Source of the DNA: Gracilibacillus dipsosauri
Lineage (GTDB): Bacteria; Bacillota; Bacilli; Bacillales; Amphibacillaceae
Reading direction: 5' to 3'
Assembly: GCF_003176895.1 (NCBI RefSeq)
Contig: NZ_QGTD01000004.1
Span: forward strand, 372,001 to 436,000
Length of the DNA: 64,000 nt
Below the pieces are notes generated by a model that was not told the DNA's origin, did no database searches, and saw only the letters and a program-made list of their open reading frames with translations. This document shows positions 8,502 to 16,828 of this stretch, in pieces; positions within the stretch are counted from its first letter, which is position 1; each line of letters opens with the position of its first letter. The translations under genes and the position numbers were made by a program.

Positions 8502-10121
8502 TTAAGAATGAATGGCTCGCCTTTTCTGTAAAAAGTCACAGATTAGCTTTACCAATAGATTGGTAATAAAGATGAGTATAGATAAAACAAATATTTCATT
8601 AAATTTAGCAAAATGCTGAAGGTCTTTAATTTTGCTTGCCACAACGGTTGTTTGAGCAGAAACTAAAAAGATAATGCCACTAATCGTGACCATTGCATTG
8701 ATAAAGTAATAGCTCATCATCTCGATAAACGTGGATAATGAATTAGGTAAAATAACTCGATAAAGTGTCTTTAGCCAGCTATCTCCCAACAATTCTGCTG
8801 TTGTTTCCCAAGAGGGATTCATCTTCAATAAAGCATTTTTCGCCATCAAATAAGGTGTCGTAAAATAGTGAACAATATTACATAATATAAGAATGATCAA
8901 GGTTCCTTTTAAACTACTATTATTAAAAAACAATAGATACGATAAACCTAACACCATACCAGGTACTGTATTGGTAATCATGGACAAAACATCCATCGAA
9001 GACCTCCATTTTAATGAGGTTCGGGCATTTAAAATCGCCGAACTGTAGGCGATACAAGCACCTAAAACAGCTGTAAGGATTGCGACAATAATCGAATTTT
9101 TGTAAACACTAATTAGGTTGCTTGATTCGAATATATTGATAAAATGCTTCCAAGTGAACGTTAAGTCATACGGATAGCCGTTCATAAATGGGACGATAAA
9201 CATCACCATAAACACAGAAATCATTCCCAGAATAACAATAGCTGAGAGAAATCCGCTAAACAAATCTCTTCCTCTATTTCTGATAGATTCATTATCCGTG
9301 AATTGATCATAATGGTAGTTAAATCTCTCTAGATAGTTTAAGAGCCAAACCCCAAACACTGCTGGCATTAGCATGAGAATGGCAATAACTGCTCCATGGT
9401 TAAAATTAGGAAAGGATCCAAGCATCACTTGATACAATTGGGTTGCCACAACGTTATAGGTGCCACCAATAGAAGCTGGAATTCCAAAATCAGTAAAGCT
9501 CAGAATAAACGAGAGTACAAAGGCGCCTCCTAAGGTCCCTAATAATGGTCGGAAAATGGTATGGATAAAGCTCCTTAGAAACCCATCTCCCATGAGCTTG
9601 GAAACAATCATATACTTTTTGTCGATATACTGAAACGAATTGTTAATCAGTATAAATGCGGCAGGAATAGTATAAATAACATAGCCGATTAAGAGACCAT
9701 TAAAGCCATAGATTTCAAATAAATCTTCTCCTCCTAATTTCGTGATCAAGCCTTGATTGCCAAACGTATAAATAATCGCAAATCCGTATGTAATGGTCGG
9801 AAGTAACATCGGAAGAAGCACACCAATTTTAATGGCAAGCTTTAACGGACGATAAATTCTTGTACAGTTAACCGTGTATGCTAGAATAAAAGCAAGAATC
9901 GTTGTAATGACTGCTGTTAAAGCTGCAATTTTCATACTATTCCAAACGGACCCTACTAATTCCGAATTGGATAGGACTGCAAGATAATTAGCTATTCCTA
10001 ACCCATTGCCTGTTTCAAAGGAGCGAATAAATAAAATAAGAAGTGGGACGATTAAGAAAACCGCAAATAAGACGCTAAGCACTACAAAGATAATTTTCAT
10101 TTCTTTTTTGGTATTAGACAT
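8502..10121 (-). CDS. 2-aminoethylphosphonate ABC transporter permease (fused double domain)
   Basis: This is the membrane channel of the importer. The 539 aa protein has about twelve membrane segments in two homologous halves, each with a binding-protein-dependent transport motif. The fold is that of FbpB/ThiP-type fused permeases, so one chain replaces the usual permease pair. The ATG at 10119-10121 overlaps the ATPase stop by eight bases and has GGTGA five bases upstream; TTG and GTG codons a little further up are possible but poorer. Context with phnW and phnX fits the PhnU2 class. Individual membrane helices were judged by eye. Confidence 0.88.
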   Translation of the reverse strand: MSNTKKEMKIIFVVLSVLFAVFLIVPLLILFIRSFETGNGLGIANYLAVLSNSELVGSVWNSMKIAALTAVITTILAFILAYTVNCTRIYRPLKLAIKIGVLLPMLLPTITYGFAIIYTFGNQGLITKLGGEDLFEIYGFNGLLIGYVIYTIPAAFILINNSFQYIDKKYMIVSKLMGDGFLRSFIHTIFRPLLGTLGGAFVLSFILSFTDFGIPASIGGTYNVVATQLYQVMLGSFPNFNHGAVIAILMLMPAVFGVWLLNYLERFNYHYDQFTDNESIRNRGRDLFSGFLSAIVILGMISVFMVMFIVPFMNGYPYDLTFTWKHFINIFESSNLISVYKNSIIVAILTAVLGACIAYSSAILNARTSLKWRSSMDVLSMITNTVPGMVLGLSYLLFFNNSSLKGTLIILILCNIVHYFTTPYLMAKNALLKMNPSWETTAELLGDSWLKTLYRVILPNSLSTFIEMMSYYFINAMVTISGIIFLVSAQTTVVASKIKDLQHFAKFNEIFVLSILIFITNLLVKLICDFLQKRRAIHS

Positions 10122-10866
10122 TTTGTTCACCAAATAGCTCGAATATATTTTGCCTTTTAATCTGAAGCTGCTTTAGAATAAATTCCTCCACAAAAGGATT
10201 GCTTGGCTGATGGATGATTTCTTGTGGTGTCCCATACTGTGAGATGCTCCCATTATCAATAATCAGAATTTTGTCGGACAAGGTTAGAGCCTCTTCAGGG
10301 TCATGTGTGACAATAATCGTTGTCAGCTTAAACTGTTTTGCTATCGATCTAATTCTTTCCTTGATCGATTCTTTTATGACACCATCTAATGCACTCATTG
10401 GCTCATCTAGCAATAAGACTTTAGGCTTTGTCACTAATGTTCGAGCAAGGGCCACTCTTTGCTTTTGACCACCCGACAATTTGTCTATTTTCTTGTTTAA
10501 GTGTGGCTCTAATTCAAGGAATTCAATATATTCTTGGATCTCCCTCTCTGTAACTAACCCTTTTTTGCGCTTCCACCCATAGGTAATATTCTGATAAGCA
10601 TTTAAGTGAGGAAATAGAGCATAGTCTTGAAAAACAATATTAAATCCTCGCTCCTTCATCGAAACATGACTGATATCGTCCTCGTTAAAAGTGATTTTTC
10701 CACTATTCATGTGGGTTAATCCTAATATAATATTTAATAAAGTAGTTTTCCCACTACCACTTTGTCCTAGTAGGGAAACAATTTCACCAGTTTGAATTTC
10801 TACACTAATATCTGATAACACCACTTTATCGTCGAATTGTTTACTAATATTGTGCAATTTAAGCAA
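10114..10866 (-). CDS. 2-aminoethylphosphonate ABC transporter ATP-binding protein
   Basis: This is the ATPase subunit that powers the phosphonate importer. Walker A is GQSGSGKTT, the signature is LSGGQKQRVALARTL, Walker B is LLLDEPMSALD, and the switch histidine is in IIVTHDPEEAL, all in the right order. The start needs care. A strong AGGAGGTGA (10872-10880) sits exactly five bases before a TTG codon at 10864-10866, giving 250 aa beginning LLKLHNISKQF. The longer reading frame would start inside or before this ribosome site. It is the first gene of the operon, divergent from the DeoR regulator. The substrate is inferred from phnW and phnX downstream. Confidence 0.92.
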   Translation of the reverse strand: MLKLHNISKQFDDKVVLSDISVEIQTGEIVSLLGQSGSGKTTLLNIILGLTHMNSGKITFNEDDISHVSMKERGFNIVFQDYALFPHLNAYQNITYGWKRKKGLVTEREIQEYIEFLELEPHLNKKIDKLSGGQKQRVALARTLVTKPKVLLLDEPMSALDGVIKESIKERIRSIAKQFKLTTIIVTHDPEEALTLSDKILIIDNGSISQYGTPQEIIHQPSNPFVEEFILKQLQIKRQNIFELFGEQNV

Positions 10867-10961
10867 ATTGCTCACCTCCTGCAATTTGATAACACTTGCT
10901 TTACCACTTCTCTGGTTACCACTTAGTATAAGGGTTGTTTGTAAATTTAAATCCCGGTTCT

Positions 10962-11029
10962 CGTAAATTTTGCGTAAATTATGAATAAATCTATACCAAA
11001 TTGTGCATAGTTTATGATTTAATTAATAT
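10962..11029. promoter_or_regulatory. Divergent control region of the phosphonate operon and deoR
   Basis: Two head-to-tail 11-bp copies of CGTAAATTWTG (10962-10972 and 10973-10983), one helical turn apart, lie between the two divergent genes. To their right is a plausible plus-strand promoter for the DeoR gene: TTGTGC (11001-11006), a 17-bp spacer and TAATAT (11024-11029). The direct repeats are the best operator candidate for the DeoR protein; no binding evidence exists here. Confidence 0.4.
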
Positions 11030-11062
11030 TAAATGATGCATAATTTTAGGTGAGGTGAATAC

Positions 11063-11833
11063 ATGTTTCCTTTAGAAAGACAAAACAAAATGCTGGAATT
11101 ATTAAAGCTAAAAAAAGTATTAAAAATGACAGAATTAAAAGAAGAGCTAAACATCTCAATGGATACACTTCGAAGAGATATTCAATCACTTGTAAAACAA
11201 GAAAAAGTAGAAAAAATATATGGGGGTATCAAATTAAAAGAATCTCATTTTGGGGAATCGTCGATGGAAGAGCGAATGGTTAGTAACCTGCAAGAAAAAC
11301 AGAGTATTGCCTACACCTGTAGCAAGTTCATCCAAGATGGTGACTGTGTGTTTCTTGATAGTGGCTCCACCACCTATCAAATAGCAAAATTCCTTCAAAA
11401 CAAGAAAAAACTAACTGTGATTACTAACTCTTTTCCTGTTGCACTTGAGCTATTAAATAGTGACATTGAGCTTATCATCATTGGTGGAAAGGTTAGAAAG
11501 GAAGAGAGATCGATAGTTTCTTATGAGTATTTATTTAATTTTAGCCAACTGAATATACAGAAGGCATTTATTTGCGCAAGTGGGATAACGCTAGAGAAGG
11601 GTATTTCTGACTATAATGTTGAAGAGGCAATAACCCGGAAAAAAATGATCGAGTTATCATCAGAAATCTATGTAGCAGCTGATAGCACGAAATTCGGGAA
11701 AGATGTAACAGTTGGAATTGCTCCACTCTCTGAAATCGATCACATCGTTACAGACCAAAATGTGGATAAAACATTTACTCGTGCATTTGAACAGATAAAT
11801 ACTAATCTCATTATATCTCCAATATGTAACTGA
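11063..11833 (+). CDS. DeoR-family transcriptional regulator of the phosphonate operon
   Basis: This DeoR-type regulator has an N-terminal winged helix (residues 1-55: RQNKMLELLKLKKVLKMTEL, then NISMDTLRRDIQSL) and a C-terminal DeoR sensor domain with SGSTTYQIAKFL and the ITNSFPVALELL strand. Family members bind a phosphorylated ligand in this domain. The start has AGGTGAGGTG just upstream. The gene is divergent from the phosphonate uptake and breakdown genes across 196 bp, so it probably controls them; the ligand could be a pathway intermediate. Length 256 aa is normal. DeoR regulators usually serve sugar operons, so this pairing is somewhat unusual. Confidence 0.88.
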   Translation: MFPLERQNKMLELLKLKKVLKMTELKEELNISMDTLRRDIQSLVKQEKVEKIYGGIKLKESHFGESSMEERMVSNLQEKQSIAYTCSKFIQDGDCVFLDSGSTTYQIAKFLQNKKKLTVITNSFPVALELLNSDIELIIIGGKVRKEERSIVSYEYLFNFSQLNIQKAFICASGITLEKGISDYNVEEAITRKKMIELSSEIYVAADSTKFGKDVTVGIAPLSEIDHIVTDQNVDKTFTRAFEQINTNLIISPICN

Positions 11834-11884
11834 ACCGGCGTTCTTACTGGGCGCTTTTGGTTTTTAGGGTGCTTTATTTTACTC

Positions 11885-11915
11885 TTGACCTTGGAGCTTA
11901 CTCCAATGTTATGGT
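11885..11915 (+). promoter_or_regulatory. MerR-type promoter with 19-bp spacer and operator
   Basis: The -35 box TTGACC (11885-11890) and the -10 box TATGGT (11910-11915) are 19 bp apart, the over-long spacing that MerR proteins correct by twisting DNA. The spacer starts with the dyad TTGGAGcttaCTCCAA. The arrangement matches the classic MerR operator and lies directly upstream of a MerR-family gene, so autoregulation is likely. Confidence 0.85.
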
Positions 11916-11934
11916 TGTATGGGAGGCTGGTTAT

Positions 11935-12360
11935 ATGAAAATTAAGGAGTTTGCTCAGAAATATCGAATGCAAGCTGATACAATTCGTTTTTATGAGAAA
12001 GAGAACATATTGAAGCCAAAAAGACGAGAAAATGGTTATCGAGAATATGATGAAGAATGCGAAAAACAGATACAGCTTATCATCGTGTTAAAGGAGTTAG
12101 GGTTTACATTAAAAGAAATACAACGATTACTTATACTTAGAAACGAAGCAATATCAACCAGTTGTAACAATTCCACAGTTTCGTTATTAGATGAAAAGAT
12201 AATAAATCTTGAGGAAAAAATCCAGTTTTATCAGCAAGCATTAAATGTAGTGCAAACACTTAAAGAACTAGTAAAAGAGGAGAAATACTTAGAAAATAAA
12301 GAGGTTATTGAAGAATTGATATTACTATTTTTTAAAAGTGTACACGAAAGGGGAATGTAA
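11935..12360 (+). CDS. MerR-family transcriptional regulator
   Basis: This one-component regulator has an N-terminal MerR helix-turn-helix (MKIKEFAQKYRMQADTIRFY, then GYREYDEECEKQIQ), followed by a dimerisation coiled coil (residues about 80-120, DEKIINLEEKIQFYQQALNV). Two residues around CNNST after the DNA-binding part resemble the position used by thiol-sensing relatives, but there is only this single cysteine plus C41, so a metal site is not evident. The ATG has GGGAGG eight bases upstream; a longer frame beginning at 11857 runs through the promoter and was rejected. Its stop overlaps the DUF4260 start by one base. The likely signal is unknown. Length 141 aa. Confidence 0.88.
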   Translation: MKIKEFAQKYRMQADTIRFYEKENILKPKRRENGYREYDEECEKQIQLIIVLKELGFTLKEIQRLLILRNEAISTSCNNSTVSLLDEKIINLEEKIQFYQQALNVVQTLKELVKEEKYLENKEVIEELILLFFKSVHERGM

Positions 12361-12710
12361 TGACTATCAATCAAGTGGTTCGCACTGAAAACGGAGTGGC
12401 CTTTGCAATTTCTTTCTATATTTATACACAGTTGGACTTTCCAATCTGGTTGTTTTTTGTACTTTTATTTATCCCCGATATTACAATGATTGGTTATGCA
12501 ATGAATAAAAAAATAGGTGCAAATGTTTATAATTTGGGACATAGTTTTGTGTTGCCTCTACTTTTAGTAATCTGTTACTTCCTCTTTTTCAATGAATATT
12601 TACTTCTAATTAGTATCATCTGGATGGCTCATATATTTATGGATAGATTATTAGGTTTTGGCTTAAAATATCAAGAGTCTTTTAACAAAACACATATACA
12701 GAGGCTTTAA
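12360..12710 (+). CDS. DUF4260 family membrane protein
   Basis: This small integral membrane protein of 116 aa has about four hydrophobic segments and the family motif IWMAHIFMDRLLGFGLKY near the C-terminus, with a conserved LGHS motif mid-protein. Its function is unknown. The start codon overlaps the MerR stop (TAATG), so both are translated from the MerR-controlled message and the protein is probably part of that regulator's response. A hairpin that could stop transcription follows about 40 bases later. Confidence 0.8.
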   Translation: MTINQVVRTENGVAFAISFYIYTQLDFPIWLFFVLLFIPDITMIGYAMNKKIGANVYNLGHSFVLPLLLVICYFLFFNEYLLLISIIWMAHIFMDRLLGFGLKYQESFNKTHIQRL

Positions 12711-12751
12711 TGGGAACGAGTTTCCAAAAATTAGATTCCTTCCATATGCCA

Positions 12752-12785
12752 AAACGGTGACCAAGCAGACGCCCGATCACCGTTT
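12752..12785. terminator. Probable terminator between convergent genes
   Basis: A 9-bp stem, AAACGGTGA (12752-12760) with TCACCGTTT (12777-12785), lies between the convergent DUF4260 gene and the alpha-xylosidase gene. The tails (CCTTTTAC on plus, TGGCATAT on minus) are only partly T rich, so efficiency is uncertain. Confidence 0.55.
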
Positions 12786-12789
12786 CCTT

Positions 12790-15054
12790 TTACAAATCTA
12801 TTTCTATCGTCTCTTCCCCTGCATTTGCAGACACTTTCTCATACCCAGGCACTTCTACATGATATGACTGATTGAATCCCGAAGTTGTGACAGTAATCCT
12901 TTGCCCTTGACGAATAGCCGAAACAGTACCGATATATTCCCCTTGTGCATTTACTAAGTTTTGTGTCACCTTCTTATCATTATCTAACCTATAAATCTTA
13001 AAGGTCACCCCATCTATATAATCGTAAACAGGTTTTTCCTCACTATTACCAACTGGTAAAATCGTATTTGGCCTTACGAATAATGGTAGGCTGAAGTAAT
13101 CATATTTTTCTTTAATCCATGTGCCACCTTCCACTACTTCCCCTGTTAATAGGTGTGTCCATTTTCCTTTTGGTAAGTAGAAGGAACCTATGCCTTCTTC
13201 ATTAAAAATCGGTGCTACTAAAACAGAGTCACCAAGCATATATTGTCGATCTAATGTTTCACAAAGCGGATCATCTGGGAATTCCAGCACCATCGAACGC
13301 ATCACAGGTATTCCTGTCTTGCTGTTTTGTACGGCTTGTTCATATAAGTATGGCATTAAGCTGTTCTTTAGCTTAGTAAAATGACGCGCTACGTCAACTG
13401 CCTCTTCATCAAAATTCCATGGCACACGATAGGAGGAGCTTCCATGGAAACGGCTATGGCTGGATAGCAATCCAAAGGCAGTCCAACGTTTAAATACATC
13501 TGGTGTTGCCGTATTTTCAAAGCCACCAATATCGTGACTCCAATAACCAAAGCCGGAAGTGGTTAACGATAGGCCACCACGTAAGCTTTCAGCCATTGCG
13601 TCATACGTGGAATCACAGTCTCCACCCCAGTGAACAGGGAATTTTTGACCACCTGTTGTCGCCGAACGTGCGAAAACAATCGCCTCTTCTTCCCCTTTTT
13701 CTCGTTTTAATAAATCAAAGACGACATCATTGTATTGATACGCATAATAGTTATGCATTTTTTGTGGATCGGAACCATCATAATAGACAACATCCGTTGG
13801 AATACGCTCGCCAAAGTCCGTCTTGAAGGAGTCCACTCCCATATCCAGCAATGCTTTTAGTTTTTCTTGGAACCAGGCACACGCGTCAGGGTTGGTAAAA
13901 TCGACAATCCCCATTCCAGCCTGCCATAGATCCCATTGCCATACATCTCCATTCGGTTTTTTCAATAAATAGCCTTTCTCTGCACCTTCATCAAACAGTG
14001 GTGATTTTTGCGCAATATATGGGTTAATCCATACACAAATTTTTAACCCTTTGTCTTTTAAACGCTTCAGCATCCCTTCTGGATCTGGGAAATTACGACG
14101 ATCCCAAATAAAGTTACTCCATTCAAATTCCTTCATCCAGAAGCAGTCAAAATGGAACACACTTAGCGGAATACCTCGCTCTGCCATCCCATCAACAAAG
14201 TGATTCACCGTTTCTTCATTATAGTCTGTTGTGAAAGAAGTCGACAACCATAAACCAAAGCTCCATGCTGGAGGTAATGCTGGCTTACCAGTGAGCTCTG
14301 TGTAGCGACTAACTACTTCCTTTGGTGTTGGCCCATTAATAAAATAATAGTCTAAGTATTCTCCCTCCACACTAAACTGAGAGCGAGAAACAGTTTCTGA
14401 CCCTAATTCAAAATTAACCTCCTCCGGGTGATTGACAAAAATCCCATATCCCTTGCTACTTAAGTAAAACGGAATATTTTTATAGGATTGCTCCGAGCTA
14501 GTACCACCGTCTTTGTTCCAAATATCGACACTTTGCCCATTTTTCACAAACGGAGTAAAGCGTTCGCCTAAACCATAAAGATGCTCACCAACTCCTAAGC
14601 GAAGCTGTCCTCTCATATAAGTCTTATCCTCCGGTCCTTCGATCCATGCAAGTCCTTTTCCATCGGCATCTGTTAGATTACCTGCTGCATTTTTAAATGA
14701 CAAGGAAAAGTCCTTTTTCGTAATAGAAAGCTGTAAGCCTCCACTCATAAAATGAACGGCATCCTCTTTTTCCTCTAGTTCAATCTCCTTCGTTTGGTCT
14801 AACACTTCGAATTGAGGATATCTTGCTTTTCCTCCTTTAAAATGCCATGTCTGCACGCGAATCACGTCATCTACTGGGGCAGAGATTTTAATCGTCAGTA
14901 ATGGACCATCTAGTGTATCCCCACGGTGATTTAAATATTTACACGGTGCATATAAGGTGACGGCCCCATCGCGCTCCTCTACTTCATGCACGATTCGAGG
15001 AAAATGTATTTGATATCCTTCTCTAACTAACCAATTTCCATTTGTAAATTTCAT
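12790..15054 (-). CDS. yicI: GH31 alpha-xylosidase
   Basis: This intracellular glycoside hydrolase releases alpha-1,6-linked xylose from xyloglucan oligosaccharides such as isoprimeverose. The 754 aa protein follows E. coli YicI closely in motif order: FHFDCFWMKEFEWSNF, then WINPYIAQKSPLF, then the nucleophile D413 in SFKTDFGERIPTD, and the acid/base D479 in HWGGDCDSTYDAM. The Cys-Phe pair of FDCFWM is the YicI-type xylosidase marker. A C-terminal beta-sandwich domain ends the chain. It is the last gene of an operon with a sugar ABC importer, which presumably brings in the xylosylated oligosaccharide. The ATG is preceded by GGAGGC. Confidence 0.94.
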   Translation of the reverse strand: MKFTNGNWLVREGYQIHFPRIVHEVEERDGAVTLYAPCKYLNHRGDTLDGPLLTIKISAPVDDVIRVQTWHFKGGKARYPQFEVLDQTKEIELEEKEDAVHFMSGGLQLSITKKDFSLSFKNAAGNLTDADGKGLAWIEGPEDKTYMRGQLRLGVGEHLYGLGERFTPFVKNGQSVDIWNKDGGTSSEQSYKNIPFYLSSKGYGIFVNHPEEVNFELGSETVSRSQFSVEGEYLDYYFINGPTPKEVVSRYTELTGKPALPPAWSFGLWLSTSFTTDYNEETVNHFVDGMAERGIPLSVFHFDCFWMKEFEWSNFIWDRRNFPDPEGMLKRLKDKGLKICVWINPYIAQKSPLFDEGAEKGYLLKKPNGDVWQWDLWQAGMGIVDFTNPDACAWFQEKLKALLDMGVDSFKTDFGERIPTDVVYYDGSDPQKMHNYYAYQYNDVVFDLLKREKGEEEAIVFARSATTGGQKFPVHWGGDCDSTYDAMAESLRGGLSLTTSGFGYWSHDIGGFENTATPDVFKRWTAFGLLSSHSRFHGSSSYRVPWNFDEEAVDVARHFTKLKNSLMPYLYEQAVQNSKTGIPVMRSMVLEFPDDPLCETLDRQYMLGDSVLVAPIFNEEGIGSFYLPKGKWTHLLTGEVVEGGTWIKEKYDYFSLPLFVRPNTILPVGNSEEKPVYDYIDGVTFKIYRLDNDKKVTQNLVNAQGEYIGTVSAIRQGQRITVTTSGFNQSYHVEVPGYEKVSANAGEETIEIDL

Positions 15055-15074
15055 CTGATTGCCTCCTATATTTC

Positions 15075-15899
15075 TTATTTAACTGCCCCATCTGAAATAC
15101 CATCGATGATATAGCGTTGTAGGAACATATATAAAATAATGATTGGAATCATGGCAATAACTAATGCCGCTAAGGCTAAGTGCCATTGTGTAGAGTACTC
15201 TCCAAAGAAGTAAAAGGTCTTCAATGGAATCGTGTACATTCCTTCCTTATTGATCACAAGGGAAGGAAGGAGGTAGTCATTCCAAAACCAGATCGCATTC
15301 AGCACGATAACCGTAACGGTTGTTGATTTCAGCATAGGGAAGATGATATGCCAGTACACTTGAAATCTATTACATCCGTCGATTATTGCCGCTTCATCTA
15401 AAGCTTTCGGGATACTTTTCATTGCACCTACATAAAGAAATACCGCCATGCTTGAGCCTAACCCTAAATACATAATCGCTAGACCCGTTCGATTCAACAT
15501 CTCCACAGCCCCGAATAAGGAAACTAATGGAATCATAATCGACTGGAATGGGATAAGCATACAGATAGCAAACAAAAAGTAGATAGCTGTACTAGATTTA
15601 CCAGGCTTACGAGATAAGGCATATGCAGCCATAGAAGTAAAAAGCACAATAATCAGAATACTAACACCTGTCACTACCACTGAATTGAAAAACGTTAATA
15701 GAAAATCTAACTCACCCAATGCGACGGGATAATTTTCTAATGTTGGTTCGGTTGGAAGACCTAATGTTCCTTTAAAAATACCCGACTTTGTTTTAATTGA
15801 ATTGACAAATACTAAATAAAAGGGATAGATCCACAACAAAGAGACAATGGCACCGATAAACATCATCGTATACTTATGTGTGCGTTCTTTAGTTCTCAT
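15075..15899 (-). CDS. Carbohydrate ABC transporter permease (MalG/MsmG type)
   Basis: This is the second membrane subunit of a CUT1 sugar importer, 274 aa with six membrane segments. The EAA loop is visible as IPKALDEAAIIDGCNRFQVY, which docks the ATPase. The start ATG overlaps the stop of the upstream permease by four bases. The binding-protein and first-permease genes precede it and the alpha-xylosidase follows, so the substrate is probably a xylose-bearing oligosaccharide. No ATPase gene is in the operon; Bacillus CUT1 importers commonly borrow the shared ATPase MsmX, which must be encoded elsewhere. Confidence 0.92.
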   Translation of the reverse strand: MRTKERTHKYTMMFIGAIVSLLWIYPFYLVFVNSIKTKSGIFKGTLGLPTEPTLENYPVALGELDFLLTFFNSVVVTGVSILIIVLFTSMAAYALSRKPGKSSTAIYFLFAICMLIPFQSIMIPLVSLFGAVEMLNRTGLAIMYLGLGSSMAVFLYVGAMKSIPKALDEAAIIDGCNRFQVYWHIIFPMLKSTTVTVIVLNAIWFWNDYLLPSLVINKEGMYTIPLKTFYFFGEYSTQWHLALAALVIAMIPIIILYMFLQRYIIDGISDGAVK

Positions 15900-16759
15900 A
15901 GCTCTGTCTCCTTTTTACGAGTTAAATAGAGTTGAATAACAGAAATCAATGTAATAATAATGAGAAAAATAATCGCCTTTGATTGCGCATATCCCATATC
16001 TTGCACTTTAAAGGCAGTGTCGTAAATATTCATTGTCGCCATTTCCGTTGATCCGAATGGCCCTCCACCTGTTAATGCCATATTCTGATCATACACTTTA
16101 AAGGCATTGGATAATGTTAGAAATAAACTGACGGTAAACGCTGGTATAATAAGTGGAAATTTAACCTTCCAGAAGCTTTGCCATTTGTTCGCGCCATCAA
16201 TGGTAGCCGCTTCTAACAGTTCCTTTGGTACATTGTTCAAAAAGGAAATATAAATGACCATAATATAACCACTCATCTGCCATACAAACAGGATGACTAA
16301 TCCCCAAAAACCCGTTTCTGTATTAGATAGCCAGCCTTTAAAAAACTCAATACCTGTTACGTCTGCAATTCCTGAAAAGGCTTTTAAAAAGACAAACTGC
16401 CAAATAAAACCGAGAATAATGCCGCCAATGAGGTTTGGCATAAAGAAAACGGTACGGAACAATGTGCTGACCTTCCCTAATTTTTGTGTCACTAACAAAG
16501 CAAAGGCTAAGCCAATCACATTGATCCCAATAACAGAGGCAATCGAAAAGCCTGCAGTAAATTTTAAGCTATAGAGAAATTGATCGTCTGTGAATAATTT
16601 AATATAATTGTCCAATCCAACAAAAGCAGATACCTGGAACCCATTATATTCGGTAAATGAGTAGTAGACGCCTTGAAAGAAAGGAATGATTAAAACGATT
16701 AATAGAGCTAGTAATGTCGGTAGCAAAAACAGCCAATATGTGCGGCTTTTAAAATTCAT
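15896..16759 (-). CDS. Carbohydrate ABC transporter permease (MalF/MsmF type)
   Basis: This is the first membrane subunit of the CUT1 importer, 287 aa with six hydrophobic segments starting at residues 9-29. The EAA loop reads VPKELLEAATIDGANKWQSF. It overlaps the partner permease by four bases. A stable hairpin (16786-16816) separates it from the binding-protein gene, an arrangement that usually gives much more binding protein than permease. The substrate is inferred as xyloglucan-derived sugar from the alpha-xylosidase in the same operon. Confidence 0.92.
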   Translation of the reverse strand: MNFKSRTYWLFLLPTLLALLIVLIIPFFQGVYYSFTEYNGFQVSAFVGLDNYIKLFTDDQFLYSLKFTAGFSIASVIGINVIGLAFALLVTQKLGKVSTLFRTVFFMPNLIGGIILGFIWQFVFLKAFSGIADVTGIEFFKGWLSNTETGFWGLVILFVWQMSGYIMVIYISFLNNVPKELLEAATIDGANKWQSFWKVKFPLIIPAFTVSLFLTLSNAFKVYDQNMALTGGGPFGSTEMATMNIYDTAFKVQDMGYAQSKAIIFLIIITLISVIQLYLTRKKETEL

Positions 16760-16785
16760 TTTCCCACTCCTTTATTCTAGATGTA

Positions 16786-16816
16786 TGGTGGAGCAAAGAA
16801 TGTCATTGCTCCACCA
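16786..16816 (-). other. Intercistronic stem-loop between binding protein and permease
   Basis: A perfect 11-bp stem, TGGTGGAGCAA (16786-16796) with TTGCTCCACCA (16806-16816), encloses a 9-base loop. It lies just after the binding-protein stop codon with no U tract. Such hairpins commonly stabilise the upstream message or attenuate downstream expression. Confidence 0.65.
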
Positions 16817-16828
16817 ACCTTGGGAATG

